In this document: positions 46,800-55,483 of the stretch, piece after piece
Numbering within the stretch: position 1 is the stretch's first letter
Layout of the letters: each line of letters begins with the position of its first letter
From: Gemmatimonadota bacterium
Lineage (GTDB): Bacteria; Gemmatimonadota; Gemmatimonadetes; Gemmatimonadales; GWC2-71-9
Length of the DNA stretch: 64,000 nt
Reading direction: 5' to 3'
NCBI GenBank assembly: GCA_016713785.1
Contig: JADJOM010000003.1
Span: forward strand, 124,001-188,000
Notes under the pieces: generated by a model
The model's database searches: none
The model's input: only the letters and a program-made list of their open reading frames with translations
Told to the model about the DNA's origin: nothing
Program-made: the position numbers and the translations under genes

Positions 46800-47663
46800 A
46801 TGAATGCGCGTCACCCCGTGGCGGCCCATCGAGCCGCGAGTGCCGACGACCTGGCCGGGGTGTGGCGGGCGCTGGCGGACCCGACCCGCCGCGAGATCCT
46901 GGACCGGCTCCGGGGGGGGCCGCAGACGACCGGCGACCTGGTGGAACACTGTGCGCTGAGCCGGTTCGGGGTCATGAAGCACCTCGGGGTGCTGGTCGAG
47001 GCGGGGCTCGTGCTGGTCCGCCGCGAGGGTCGCCAGCGCTGGAACCACCTCAACCCGATGCCCATCCACCAGATCGCCCGGCGCTGGATCCGGCCGTTTG
47101 AAGCGGCCGCGGCGGAGCAGTTGCTGCGGCTGAAGTTCCACGCAGAACGACCCACGGAGGACATCATGGCGAAGGCGACGGAGTTCAGGGCACTGGATAT
47201 CCAGCTCGAGGTGGAGATCGCCGCGAGCCGGGACAAGGTCTGGCGCTCGCTGACCACAGAGATCGGTGAGTGGTGGCCGAAGCAGTTCTACGTCGGGACC
47301 AGCCCGAAGCGCTTCCGGCTGGAGGGCCGCGTGGGCGGGCAGGTGGTGGAAGACTGGGGCAACGGCGAAGGCTCGCTCTTCGGCACCATCACGGTCTTCG
47401 AGGAACAGGCCACGTTGCAGTGGGCCGGGGACATGTCCGCGGACTTCGGGGGCCCGGCGCGCTCGGTCACCACCTTCCGGCTCACCGCCGGTCCCCGCGC
47501 CGGCACCACGCTCATCTCCTTCCGCGATACGCCCTTCGGGTTGCTGGGCGAGGCGGCGCTGGCGGGGCTGCAGCAGGGCTGGACCTGGCTGCTGCATGAC
47601 ATCCTGAAGCCATACATCGAGCAGGGTCGCCGTCCCGAGCGGCCCGCCACGCTGGAGGGTTGA
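46800..47663 (+). CDS. ArsR-type HTH fused to an SRPBCC (AHSA1) domain
   Basis: Protein of 287 aa. Residues 15-105 are an ArsR-type winged helix (WRALADPTRREILDRLRGGP, then SRFGVMKHLGVLVEAGLV). There is no metal-binding Cys pair, so it is not a metal sensor of the classical kind. Residues 123-280 are an SRPBCC/AHSA1 domain (LEVEIAASRDKVWRSLT; FGLLGEAALAGLQQGW), a fold that holds hydrophobic ligands. In most genomes these are two adjacent genes; here they are one frame. A strong internal ribosome site precedes ATG 47166. The next gene follows at 47667. Confidence 0.9.
   Translation: MNARHPVAAHRAASADDLAGVWRALADPTRREILDRLRGGPQTTGDLVEHCALSRFGVMKHLGVLVEAGLVLVRREGRQRWNHLNPMPIHQIARRWIRPFEAAAAEQLLRLKFHAERPTEDIMAKATEFRALDIQLEVEIAASRDKVWRSLTTEIGEWWPKQFYVGTSPKRFRLEGRVGGQVVEDWGNGEGSLFGTITVFEEQATLQWAGDMSADFGGPARSVTTFRLTAGPRAGTTLISFRDTPFGLLGEAALAGLQQGWTWLLHDILKPYIEQGRRPERPATLEG
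47156..47168 (+). promoter_or_regulatory. Internal ribosome site and start within the ArsR-SRPBCC gene
   Basis: GGAGG (47156-47160) lies 5 nt before an in-frame ATG (47166), which begins exactly at the SRPBCC domain. It would allow the ligand-binding domain to be made alone. Confidence 0.5.
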
Positions 47664-47666
47664 CCC

Positions 47667-48137
47667 ATGCGAACCCACTGGGCGGCGCGGACGGGCGCCA
47701 TCTGTTACGCGCTCTGGGGCGTGCTGCACGTGCTCGGCGCCGGGATGCAACTCTCCCGGCTCGGGCGCGAGGGCGGGGCCGGCCTCGCGGCGATGCTGGC
47801 CAGCGCCGGGCCGCCGGGCGTCACGATGCCCGCGGTGGCCGCGCCGGCGGCCGCGTTCATGGGGATGGGGGCGTTCAACCTGCTGTGGATCGGGCTGCTC
47901 GTGACGGCGATCGCGCTCACGCTCAACTGGCACAACTCGCGGCTCGGGTTCTGGCTCAACCTCGCGCTCGTCGGCCTGACGGACCTCGGGCTGGTCTACT
48001 ACCTGCTGCTGTCGCGGATCATGGCCTGGTCCGACGGCGGCGTGGGGCTGGTGCTTTTCGTGGCGGCGCTGGGCTTCTCGAGCCTCGGGCGGGTGGTGCA
48101 CGGGGCAGCCACGGGTCGCCGGTTGCAGGAGGTCTAG
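47667..48137 (+). CDS. Four-helix membrane protein of unknown function
   Basis: Integral membrane protein of 156 aa with four helices (about 8-28, 58-85, 92-115 and 122-142). It starts 3 bases after the ArsR-SRPBCC stop, with GGAGGG before its ATG, so the two are co-transcribed. No family recognised. A membrane protein beside an ArsR-SRPBCC pair may be its regulated target. Confidence 0.8.
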   Translation: MRTHWAARTGAICYALWGVLHVLGAGMQLSRLGREGGAGLAAMLASAGPPGVTMPAVAAPAAAFMGMGAFNLLWIGLLVTAIALTLNWHNSRLGFWLNLALVGLTDLGLVYYLLLSRIMAWSDGGVGLVLFVAALGFSSLGRVVHGAATGRRLQEV

Positions 48138-48466
48138 CGGGCGGCGGTCGTGGCCGCCGCGCCGCCCCGCCCCCGCCTCCAGGCGTTCGGGCGGCGGCCG
48201 ATGGCCCCCCGTGCCCGGCCCGCGCGTGCAACCCGATCCGGCCCTGCGCCCGCAGGGTCCGCCTTCGCCCTGCACGTCCCGCCTGTGATCGCCCCACATC
48301 CCGCTCGGTCGGGGCCCCCCGGCGGCAGGGGGCCCGGCCCGTCCGGGGCCTCCGCCTTGACGGCCAATGTATAGCCATATAGTTATATGATACTCGAAGC
48401 TGACCCGCCGTGCCGACCCCGCGGCGGCGGGGGCGCGGCGGGAGACACCCAGGGGGAGGCGAGTCC
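48138..48466. other. Intergenic region upstream of the efflux operon
   Basis: Bases 48138-48360 are GC-rich with no gene I can support. The AT-rich stretch from about 48366 to 48394 is the likely promoter and operator region. Confidence 0.6.
48369..48393. promoter_or_regulatory. AT-rich palindrome upstream of the efflux operon
   Basis: CATAT-AGTT-ATATG (48376-48389) lies inside a longer partial palindrome with GTAT and ATAC at the ends. It stands out in very GC-rich DNA. TATAT-type palindromes are typical of PadR or MarR operators, but no such regulator is adjacent. Confidence 0.45.
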
Positions 48467-49678
48467 ATGACAGATGCCAGCGACGGTCCCGACGGCCCGG
48501 CGCGCCGCCCGCCGTGGTGGCGGCGCCAGTCCCCGGCGGTCCGGATGGGCCTCCGGGTGGCCGTGCCGCTGCTCGTGCTCGTGGCCGTGGCGTGGCGGTT
48601 CTTCCTCGCTCCCGTCCCGGTCACCATCCACACCGCCGCGATCGGCACCATCTCCGCCGAGGTCCTCGGCACCGGGACGCTGGAGGCGCGCCACGCGGCG
48701 GTCATCGGGCCCAAGCTGGGTGGGCTGATCACCCGCGTCGCGGTCGACGAGGGCGCGCGGGTGCGGGCCGGGGAACTGCTGTTCCAGCTCGAGGACAGCG
48801 ACATCCGGCAACAGGTCGCGATGGCGGAATCCGATGTGGCCGCGGCGACGGCCACCCTGGAGCGATTGCAGGCCGGGCAGCGGCGGGCCGCCGCCGTCCT
48901 GGCGCAGGCCCGGACCCACCATGCACGGACGGCCGAGCTGCTCGCCCGGAACTCGGCCGCGCCGGTGGACCTGGACATGGCGGTGGAGGCACTGGCGATC
49001 GCGGAGGCCGAGCTGACCAGTGCCGGCGCGGCCATCGCAGAGGGACAGCGGCGACTGGCCTCCGCGGAGCACTCGCTGGAGTACCAGCGGGCGCGGCTGC
49101 GCGACACCTCGGTCGAGGCGCCGTTCGACGGGCTGGTGGTGCGACGCGACCGCGAGCCGGGCGACGTGGTGTCGGCCGGGGCGACGGTGCTGCGGCTGGT
49201 CTCGCTGCGCGAGATGTGGATCAGCGCGTGGGTGGATGAAACGGAGCTGGCCCGCCTGGCCGATGGCCAGCCCGCGCGGGTCGTGTTCCGTTCCGAGCCG
49301 GGCCGGGAGTATGTCGGGCGGGTGGCCCGGGTGGGACGGGAGGCCGATCGCGAGACCCGGGAGCTCGTGGTGGATGTCCGGCTCGAGGCGCTGCCGGCCC
49401 GGTGGGCGGTCGGGCAGCGGGCAGAGGTGTACATCCTGGCCGAGCGGCGGGAGGGCGTGGTGGCCCTGCCAGTCGGCCTGCTGCGGGTGAAGGACGGCGC
49501 GCCCGGGGTCCTGCTCGCGGTGGAGGGCAGCGCCCGGTGGCGCGCGGTCTCGGTGGGGTTGCGGGGGGCGGATCTGGTGGAGGTGACGGCGGGGCTGGCC
49601 GCCGGAGACCTGGTGGTGAGCCCCGCGGCGGCCGGCCCGGCGCCGCTCCGTGAAGGCCGCCGGGTCACGCCGCGATGA
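48467..49678 (+). CDS. HlyD/RND-type periplasmic adaptor protein
   Basis: Membrane fusion protein of 403 aa. An N-terminal membrane anchor (about 28-48) precedes the lipoyl half-motif (GTGTLEARHAAVIGPKLGG), a coiled-coil hairpin (about 110-205, Ala/Glu/Arg-rich), the second lipoyl half (DTSVEAPFDGLVVRRDREPGD) and beta-barrel domains. ATG 48467 follows GGGGAGGC. It works with the ABC permease and ATPase that follow (DevBCA/MacAB-like) to export a substrate across both membranes. It overlaps the permease gene by 4 bases. Confidence 0.92.
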   Translation: MTDASDGPDGPARRPPWWRRQSPAVRMGLRVAVPLLVLVAVAWRFFLAPVPVTIHTAAIGTISAEVLGTGTLEARHAAVIGPKLGGLITRVAVDEGARVRAGELLFQLEDSDIRQQVAMAESDVAAATATLERLQAGQRRAAAVLAQARTHHARTAELLARNSAAPVDLDMAVEALAIAEAELTSAGAAIAEGQRRLASAEHSLEYQRARLRDTSVEAPFDGLVVRRDREPGDVVSAGATVLRLVSLREMWISAWVDETELARLADGQPARVVFRSEPGREYVGRVARVGREADRETRELVVDVRLEALPARWAVGQRAEVYILAERREGVVALPVGLLRVKDGAPGVLLAVEGSARWRAVSVGLRGADLVEVTAGLAAGDLVVSPAAAGPAPLREGRRVTPR

Positions 49679-50886
49679 ACCTCGCCATCCGCGACATCCG
49701 GCACAGCCTGGGCCGCTTCACGCTCACGACCATCGGCGTGGGGATGCTGCTCATGGTCGTGATGGGGATGGGTGGCATCTACCGCGGGCTGGTGGATGAT
49801 GCGCTGGTGGTCACCCGCGGCGTCGGGGCCGACCTCTGGATCGTGCAGCGCGACACCCGCGGCCCCTTCGCCGAGGTGTCCCGGTTGCCGCGCAGCGTGG
49901 TGGACCGGGTGGCGGCGGTGCCCGGGGTGACCGGCGCCCGCGAGTTCGTGTTCCACACCATCCAGCGCGAGCACCGGGGACAGCCGCTCCGGATGGGCGT
50001 ACTGGGGCTGGGCTGGCCCACTGACAAGGGCGAGGGGCTGCCCCTGGTGGCGGGGGGCCCGCTGACCCGGAACCACTTCCAGATGATCGCCGACGCGAGC
50101 CTTGGCCTGGCCCTCGGGGAGCGGGTGCGGCTGGGCAAGGAGAGCTACACCGTGGTCGGGATCACCCGCGGGATGGTCTCCTCCGGGGGCGACGGCCTTG
50201 CCAGCGTCACCAGCCGGGACGCCCAGGCCATCCAGTTCGACGAGCCGGGCGAGGCCGCCCGCCTGGAACGCGAGGCCCGCGGCGCCCGCGCGCTGGCGGG
50301 CGACTTCGGGCGGACTCAGCCGGCGGTGCTGGAACGCGCCGCCGGGCCGGCCGCCACGATCGCCGCCTTGCCGGGGCCGGCGATCAGCGCCGTCATCGCG
50401 CGGCTGGCCCCCGGGGCCGACACGGCCGCCGTGCTCCGCACCCTGCGAGGCTGGAGCGACGTGGCCGTCTATGCCGCCGCGGAACAGGAGGACCTGCTGC
50501 TCAAGGGTAGCGTGGACCGTGCGCGGCGGCAGATCCTGCTCTTCCGGGTGCTCCTGACGATCATCTCCGCCGTGATCATGGCCCTGATCATCTACACCCT
50601 CACCCTGGAGAAGCTCCACCCCATCGCCCTCCTCAAGCTCATCGGCGCGCCCAACCACACCATCATCGGCCTGATCCTGCAGCAGTCGCTCATCATGGGC
50701 GCCCTGGCCTATGGCATCGGGTACGTCATCGGGCAGCGGCTCTTTCCCCTCTTCCCGCGGCGGGTGCTGGTGACCGGCGACGACCTGCTCCGGCTGGCGG
50801 GCATCGTCCTGCTCATCTCCGTGGCGGGGAGCCTCCTTGGCATCTGGAAGGCAATGCGGGTGGCCCCGAACGAGGCGATCGGCTGA
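49675..50886 (+). CDS. ABC transporter permease, DevC/FtsX-like
   Basis: Permease of 403 aa. A first helix (about 16-38), a large periplasmic domain (about 40-280) and three helices at the end (about 285-310, 335-360 and 370-395) give the FtsX/MacB topology. [27 protein letters not shown] is typical of DevC. It overlaps the adaptor at its start and the ATPase at its end. Confidence 0.92.
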   Translation: MNLAIRDIRHSLGRFTLTTIGVGMLLMVVMGMGGIYRGLVDDALVVTRGVGADLWIVQRDTRGPFAEVSRLPRSVVDRVAAVPGVTGAREFVFHTIQREHRGQPLRMGVLGLGWPTDKGEGLPLVAGGPLTRNHFQMIADASLGLALGERVRLGKESYTVVGITRGMVSSGGDGLASVTSRDAQAIQFDEPGEAARLEREARGARALAGDFGRTQPAVLERAAGPAATIAALPGPAISAVIARLAPGADTAAVLRTLRGWSDVAVYAAAEQEDLLLKGSVDRARRQILLFRVLLTIISAVIMALIIYTLTLEKLHPIALLKLIGAPNHTIIGLILQQSLIMGALAYGIGYVIGQRLFPLFPRRVLVTGDDLLRLAGIVLLISVAGSLLGIWKAMRVAPNEAIG

Positions 50887-51616
50887 TGCCGGCGCTCGCA
50901 CACCGGGCCGGGGTGGGGGAGACGCCCGCCCTGGAGACCGAGGGGCTCACCAAGATCTACGGCAGCGGCCACACCGAAGTGGTAGCCCTGCGCGACGCGA
51001 CGATGCGGGTGCGCCGCGGCGAGCTGGTGGCGCTGCTGGGCCCGAGCGGGGCCGGCAAGTCGACCTTCCTCCTGTGTGTGGGCCTCATCCACCCGCCCAC
51101 GCGGGGCCGGGTCGCGATCGGGGGCCAGCCGGTGGTGGACGGCGCCCGGGTGCTGGCCGACCTGCGACGGTTCCGGCGCGAGAATGTCGGTTTCGTCTTC
51201 CAGAAATCCAACCTCATCCCGTTCCTGAACGCGGTGGAGAACGTGCAGGTGGTGGGCGAGCTGATCGGGCACCCGGCGGCGGCGGCTCGTCACCGGGCGA
51301 TGGAGCTGCTGGAGCTGCTGGGGTGGGCGCGCGGGCCGCCAACCGGCCGACCCAGCTCTCCGGCGGGGAGCAGCAGCGGGTGACCGTGGCGCGGGCGCTG
51401 GCCAACCAGCCGAGCCTCATCCTCGCGGACGAACCGACGGCCGCCCTCGACAGCGTGCGGGGCCGGCAGGTGATGGAGCTGTTTCGCGACGTGGCGCATC
51501 GACATGGCACCGGCGTGATCGTGGTGACCCACGATCAGCGGGCGCTAGATGTTTTCGACACGATCTACGAGATGGAGGACGGGGTGCTGAACCGGGCCCA
51601 TGCCGGGATCGGGTGA
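50886..51616 (+). pseudogene. ABC transporter ATPase (DevA/LolD-like) interrupted by a one-base frameshift
   Basis: The reading frame from ATG 50886 has Walker A (GPSGAGKST) and the Q-loop ([18 protein letters not shown]), then runs out of family sequence after ELLELLG and stops at 51383. The signature [15 protein letters not shown], Walker [13 protein letters not shown] and switch VTHDQRAL continue in the frame one base earlier, to a stop at 51616. The junction is a run of four G at 51320-51323; five G would restore [18 protein letters not shown]. This could be a real mutation, a homopolymer sequencing error or -1 slippage. Promoter and partners are intact. Confidence 0.85.
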
Positions 51617-51674
51617 CTGTCGGGCCGTCGGACCGTCGGAGATGGCCCGGACGCACGCCCGGGCCGCCCACCGC

Positions 51675-51750
51675 CCGTCATGCCGAGGGCGCGCCGCGCG
51701 CGAGGAGTTCCCCCCACTGGCTGTCATTCCGAGGGAGCGCGGCGACCGGG
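51675..51750. repeat. GTCATTCC-type dispersed repeat, copies 4 and 5
   Basis: CCGTCATGCCGAGG at 51675 and CTGTCATTCCGAGGGAGCGC at 51721 repeat the units seen at 46477-46540. The reverse complement GGGATGAC appears at 51807, so the element may form a long hairpin. Confidence 0.6.
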
Positions 51751-51926
51751 GGAATCCTTTCGGGGCCGCCTCGGACCTTGAGGGATCCCTTGGGCCTGCG
51801 GCCCTCGGGATGACGGCACGGTGGGGCACGGCTCCCGGCCCGTCGTTCCCCAGTTCCCCGTCCCGGGGCCCGGAAGCGCGGGCGCGTTCCGATCCGCCCA
51901 CCGGGCATCCGGCTTCCCCAACGCGA

Positions 51927-51960
51927 CACCGCCCGCCTGACCGGAGTCAGGCGGGCGGTG
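51927..51960 (-). terminator. Terminator of the cold-shock gene
   Basis: Perfect 15-base stem (CACCGCCCGCCTGAC and reverse complement) with a four-base CGGA loop, 24 bases beyond the minus-strand stop. No long T-run on either side. Confidence 0.75.
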
Positions 51961-51984
51961 CCTACACGCTCACTGCGGCGCGAT

Positions 51985-52200
51985 TCAGCTGGCCGCGACG
52001 CGGCTGACCTTCTCGGCGGCCGGACCCTTGGGGCCCTGGACCACGTCGAACTCCACCCGCTCGCCCTCGGCGAGGGACCGGTAGCCATCACCGATGATCG
52101 CCGAATGGTGCACGAAGCAGTCCTTCGCGCCACCCTCGGGGGTGATGAAGCCGAAGCCCTTCGCGTCATTGAACCACTTCACAGTGCCGGTCGTACGCAT
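51985..52200 (-). CDS. csp: Cold-shock-domain protein
   Basis: RNA-binding cold-shock protein of 71 aa. RNP1 is KGFGFI and RNP2 is CFVHHSAI, followed by [19 protein letters not shown]. It melts RNA structures. ATG 52200 has AAGGAG 7 nt before it; ATG 52206 would be too near that site. The long GC-rich leader upstream may be structured. Confidence 0.95.
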   Translation of the reverse strand: MRTTGTVKWFNDAKGFGFITPEGGAKDCFVHHSAIIGDGYRSLAEGERVEFDVVQGPKGPAAEKVSRVAAS

Positions 52201-52337
52201 TGCCATACTCCTTGATGTTCGAGACGGGAGAACCGGCAGGGTGCCGGCGCCGTCCCAACTATTCCGTGACAAACCCTCACGGGCGGGGGTGCTCCCACAA
52301 CGTGGGGAACTCCCCCACCGCTGCATGCGATCCTGGA

Positions 52338-52412
52338 AGCAAAAGAGGCCCAGCAATGTGCTGGGCCTCAACTGTCTGCTCGGAATTTCTCCGCGCACTG
52401 GCGCATCGATCG
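52338..52412 (-). ncRNA. Candidate small RNA of about 75 nt, minus strand
   Basis: A minus-strand promoter (TTGCCT, 16 bases, then TATCAT at 52424-52419) starts at about 52412. It ends at the terminator hairpin GAGGCCCAGCA/TGCTGGGCCTC (52345-52369) followed by TTTT. No small protein is evident. It lies upstream of csp on the same strand, so it could also be an attenuated leader. Confidence 0.35.
52345..52369 (-). terminator. Intrinsic terminator on the minus strand
   Basis: Perfect 11-base stem with a three-base loop, then four T on the minus strand. It is about 145 bases before the csp start, with no protein gene ending here. Confidence 0.7.
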
Positions 52413-52542
52413 CGCCTGATGATACCACCCCCGACCCGAAAGGCAATGCGCGGGGCCCCGGCGATCCGGGAACCCGGTTATCTTCCTCCATCGGACTGGT
52501 GCGCTACCAGCCGGCAGCCATCCCTCCACAAGGCTGGTGCCC

Positions 52543-52941
52543 ATGACGGACTCCCCTCGTTCCACCTCCCGGTCGCGCGGCACGCCGCCCGTGGACCCCA
52601 TGACCGCCCGGGTGCTCGAGCGCCTGGACATGGCCGGCAAGATGTTCGACCGCCGCCACCGGGCCACCCGTCCCAAGACCCGGCGCAAGCCGGCCCGGGG
52701 TACGCTGAGTCTCGTCCCGACGCCCGCTGAGGGACAGGCCGACAGCGAACGGGAACGCGCCTGCCTGCGCAGCGTCTTCCGCGAACTGGGCGACGCCCAC
52801 CGGCGCTATCGGCTGTCCACCGGCCGGACCGGCACCGCCGCCCTCCGCGAGGCGGCCCACGCCTTCAAGCGGGAGCCGAGCGTCGGGTCGCTGGTTCCGG
52901 TGGCGGCCCTCCTGGACGAGCTGGGCCTGCTGGCCTGGTAG
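52543..52941 (+). CDS. Hypothetical small protein
   Basis: Protein of 132 aa. The first 50 residues are Arg/Ser/Thr/Pro-rich and probably disordered; the rest is helical ([37 protein letters not shown]). No signal or membrane segment. ATG 52543 is used; GTG 52537 is an alternative. TATCTT at 52479-52484 may be its -10. No family recognised. Confidence 0.55.
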   Translation: MTDSPRSTSRSRGTPPVDPMTARVLERLDMAGKMFDRRHRATRPKTRRKPARGTLSLVPTPAEGQADSERERACLRSVFRELGDAHRRYRLSTGRTGTAALREAAHAFKREPSVGSLVPVAALLDELGLLAW

Positions 52942-53107
52942 CCCGTCCCGGCCGCCGGTCCCCGGCCGCTGTGCGAGCGCTGGCGCCCCCCGGGGCCGGC
53001 GCTCGCTGGCGTTTCGGGGCCCGGTTCCCCCCCCCGGGCAGGGCTCAACCCGCCACGGCGGCTCGCCGATACTGCGAGCACGGAATTCACCGCACCCGGG
53101 GGAACAG

Positions 53108-54796
53108 TTGCGCAAGAACCTGCCAGTGACCAACGTGGAACGGCTGGTCCGGCCGGACGAGGTCATCCTCTCGACGACCGACGCCAAGGGCCGCATCACC
53201 TACGTCAATCACGATTTCCTCGCCATCAGTGGCTTCGGGCAGGAGGAACTGCTCGGGGAGCCCCACAACATCGTCCGGCATCCGGACATGCCGCGCGCGG
53301 CATTCGCGATGCTGTGGAGCACGCTCAAGTCGGGGCAGTCCTGGATCGGGCTGGTCAAGAACCGGTGCAAGGACGGGGGCTACTACTGGGTGGACGCCTT
53401 TGCCACCCCGATCATGCAGGACGGCCAGCTCAAGGAGTACCAGTCGGTGCGCACCCCGCCGCACCGGGACAGCGTCCGGCGCGCCGAGCGGCTCTACACG
53501 CGCATCAACGCGGGATGGCCCACCTGGCTGCTGCTGTGGCGGACCCCCGGGATCGCCAGCCGGATGCTGGCCGGTGGGGCCCTGGCATTCGGGGCCGCCG
53601 GCTACCTGCTGCACCTGCAGACGGGGCTGGCGTACGCGGCGCTCGCGCCCGCCGCGGCGGCGGGGCTGGCCGTCCTGGCCGCGGTGGTGGGGGTGGTGGC
53701 CTGGCCGCTGCGGCGGCTGGTGCGGCATGCGCGGAGCATTCACCAGGACCTGCTGGCGCAGCATGTGATCACCGGGCGCCGCGACGACCTCGGGGAACTC
53801 GAGCTTGCCTTCAGCATGACGGAGCACCGGCTCCAGGCGGTGGTGGCGCGCATCGAGGATTCCGCCGGTCACGTCTCGGGGATGGCGGGGCGCACCGCGG
53901 AGGTGGTGAGCCGGAGCAGCCGCTCCGTGGAGGAGCTCGACGCGCAGACCGGCCAGGTGGCTACCGCGATGACCGAGATGGCCGCCACGGTGAAGGAAGT
54001 CGCCCAGAGCACCACGGCCGCGGTGTCCGCGGCGGCGGCGGCGGAATCGGCCGCGGGGCAGGGTCGTCGGGTGATGCACCAGGTCCAGGAGGCGATCAAC
54101 GGCCTGGCCAGCGAGGTGAACCGGGGCGCGGAGATCATGCAGCGGCTGGGGGAGTCCAGCGCCAGCATCGGGACGGTGCTCAAGGTGATCGAGGACATCG
54201 CGCAGCAGACGGGGCTGCTGGCCCTCAACGCCACGATCGAGGCGGCGCACGCCGGGGAGCAGGGCCGGGGGTTCGCCGTGGTGGCCGGCAACGTCCGGAC
54301 CCTCTCCACCCAGACGCGGGACTCGGCCCAGGAGATCGCCCGGATCGTCAGCGACCTGCAGGAGCGGGCCCGGGAGGCGGCCGCCGCGATGCTGGAGAGC
54401 CGCATGCGGGCGCAGGCGACGGTCGCGGAGGCGGTTGAGGCGCGCAATGCGCTCGACGCGATCGACACCGCGGTGGAGCAGATCCAGGCGATGAACGCGC
54501 AGATCGCGACGGCGGCGGAAGAACAGAGCGCGGTGGCCAACGAGATCAGTCGCGACCTGGTGACGATCAACCAGCGAAGCAGCAGCGTGTCGGAGGGCGC
54601 GCAGGAGATCTCGAGCACCAGCGCGAACCTGGCCGACCTGGCAAGCGGGCTCTCCTCGCTGGTGGCCCAGTTCCGCGGCGGTGCGGGCGCCGCGGGCGTG
54701 CCACCGCGCGGTCAGGGGGCGCGCCTCCCGCGGGCGGGCCGCGCGCGCGCGGCGGAGGCCGACGGCGTCCCGGCGGGTATGGGAGCTGACGCGTAG
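53108..54796 (+). CDS. Aer-like methyl-accepting chemotaxis protein with PAS domain
   Basis: Chemoreceptor of 562 aa. An N-terminal PAS domain (about 10-125; [38 protein letters not shown]) matches the redox-sensing Aer type. Two membrane helices follow (about 155-200), then a HAMP-like linker and a methyl-accepting signalling domain (about 250-540). The hairpin tip is [33 protein letters not shown]. The start is TTG 53108, preceded by GGGGGA. The Ala/Arg-rich C-terminal tail has no CheR-binding pentapeptide that I can see. It would sense redox or energy state. Confidence 0.92.
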   Translation: MRKNLPVTNVERLVRPDEVILSTTDAKGRITYVNHDFLAISGFGQEELLGEPHNIVRHPDMPRAAFAMLWSTLKSGQSWIGLVKNRCKDGGYYWVDAFATPIMQDGQLKEYQSVRTPPHRDSVRRAERLYTRINAGWPTWLLLWRTPGIASRMLAGGALAFGAAGYLLHLQTGLAYAALAPAAAAGLAVLAAVVGVVAWPLRRLVRHARSIHQDLLAQHVITGRRDDLGELELAFSMTEHRLQAVVARIEDSAGHVSGMAGRTAEVVSRSSRSVEELDAQTGQVATAMTEMAATVKEVAQSTTAAVSAAAAAESAAGQGRRVMHQVQEAINGLASEVNRGAEIMQRLGESSASIGTVLKVIEDIAQQTGLLALNATIEAAHAGEQGRGFAVVAGNVRTLSTQTRDSAQEIARIVSDLQERAREAAAAMLESRMRAQATVAEAVEARNALDAIDTAVEQIQAMNAQIATAAEEQSAVANEISRDLVTINQRSSSVSEGAQEISSTSANLADLASGLSSLVAQFRGGAGAAGVPPRGQGARLPRAGRARAAEADGVPAGMGADA

Positions 54797-54866
54797 GATC
54801 GCTGGCCCGGCGGGCTGGCCCTGAGTATCTTCGCCACCGGCGCGGGCCACTCAGGCGGCGCCAGAC

Positions 54867-54939
54867 GGGGCGGTAGCTCAGCTGGGAGAGCACCTGCTTT
54901 GCAAGCAGGGGGTCACCGGTTCGATCCCGGTCCGCTCCA
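54867..54939 (+). tRNA. tRNA-Ala(TGC)
   Basis: A 73-base cloverleaf. The acceptor GGGGCGG pairs with CCGCTCC and has the G3-U70 pair that marks alanine tRNAs. The anticodon loop is TTTGCAA, anticodon TGC at 54900-54902. The T loop is TTCGATC. CCA is not encoded. Confidence 0.96.
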
Positions 54940-54956
54940 CTCCTGTGGGAACCAGA

Positions 54957-54988
54957 CGAGGGGCCGCCCGTTCCCGGGTGGCCCCTCG
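54957..54988. terminator. Terminator after tRNA-Ala
   Basis: A 14-base stem with one G-T pair (CGAGGGGCCGCCCG and CGGGTGGCCCCTCG) and a four-base TTCC loop. Confidence 0.75.
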
Positions 54989-55073
54989 CTCGTTCTCCGC
55001 CCGCCCCGACCGGTTATCGTTGTAGCGCGCTCGCAGGTCCGTCCCGATGCTTCCGACCCCCAGGAACGATCCC

Positions 55074-55322
55074 ATGTCCGATGACGAGATGAAGGCCGAG
55101 CTGGAACGCCTCCGCGCCGAGAACGCGGCCCTCAAGAACCGCACCCAGCGAGGCGTCAGCCTCAAGGTGAGCGAGAAGGGCGGGGTGTCGGTCTACGGCC
55201 TCGGCCGCTTCCCGATCACCTTCTACAAGGAACAGTGGGAAAAGCTGCTCGACATGGCCGACGACATCCGCGCCTTCATCCGCGAGAACGAGGGTCGGCT
55301 CAAGGTGAAGGGTTCGGAGTAG
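55074..55322 (+). CDS. Small conserved-looking hypothetical protein with coiled coil
   Basis: Protein of 82 aa. The first 30 residues form a short coiled coil (MKAELERLRAENAALKN). The rest is a small domain (SLKVSEKGGVSVYGLGRFPITFYKEQWEKLLDM, then RAFIRENEGRL). ATG 55074 is preferred over 55047 because AGGAAC precedes it. Small proteins like this are common in the phylum, but I do not know its function. Confidence 0.75.
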   Translation: MSDDEMKAELERLRAENAALKNRTQRGVSLKVSEKGGVSVYGLGRFPITFYKEQWEKLLDMADDIRAFIRENEGRLKVKGSE

Positions 55323-55483
55323 GCCGGCCTGGCGGGGGAAAACCAAAACGCCCGATCCCTTGTGGGACCGAGCGCCTCGCTGCGGCCTGGCATCACCCGG
55401 TTGCCGCCTCCGGGGCCCCTGAGGGCTATGTTCAACTGGCAGTTAAGCTACCCAGGGCCTCCCGATTCCGCAACCCCCGGCGA

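Larger units (their letters stand above)
51617..51984. other. Intergenic region with repeat and terminator
   Basis: No gene visible. It holds a dispersed repeat (51675-51750, with an inverted GGGATGACGG at 51807-51816) and the cold-shock gene terminator. Confidence 0.6.

Noticed and set aside
48019..50901. Long minus-strand open frame over the efflux operon
   Set aside because: Low-complexity composition and antisense to motif-bearing adaptor and permease genes.
46387..51816. Insertion sequence carrying the GTCATTCC repeats
   Set aside because: No transposase and no target-site duplication seen; only short repeats.
52368..52688. Minus-strand open frame ending at the candidate small RNA terminator
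   Set aside because: It overlaps the plus-strand gene at 52543 and lacks a ribosome site; the terminator is better explained by the local promoter.
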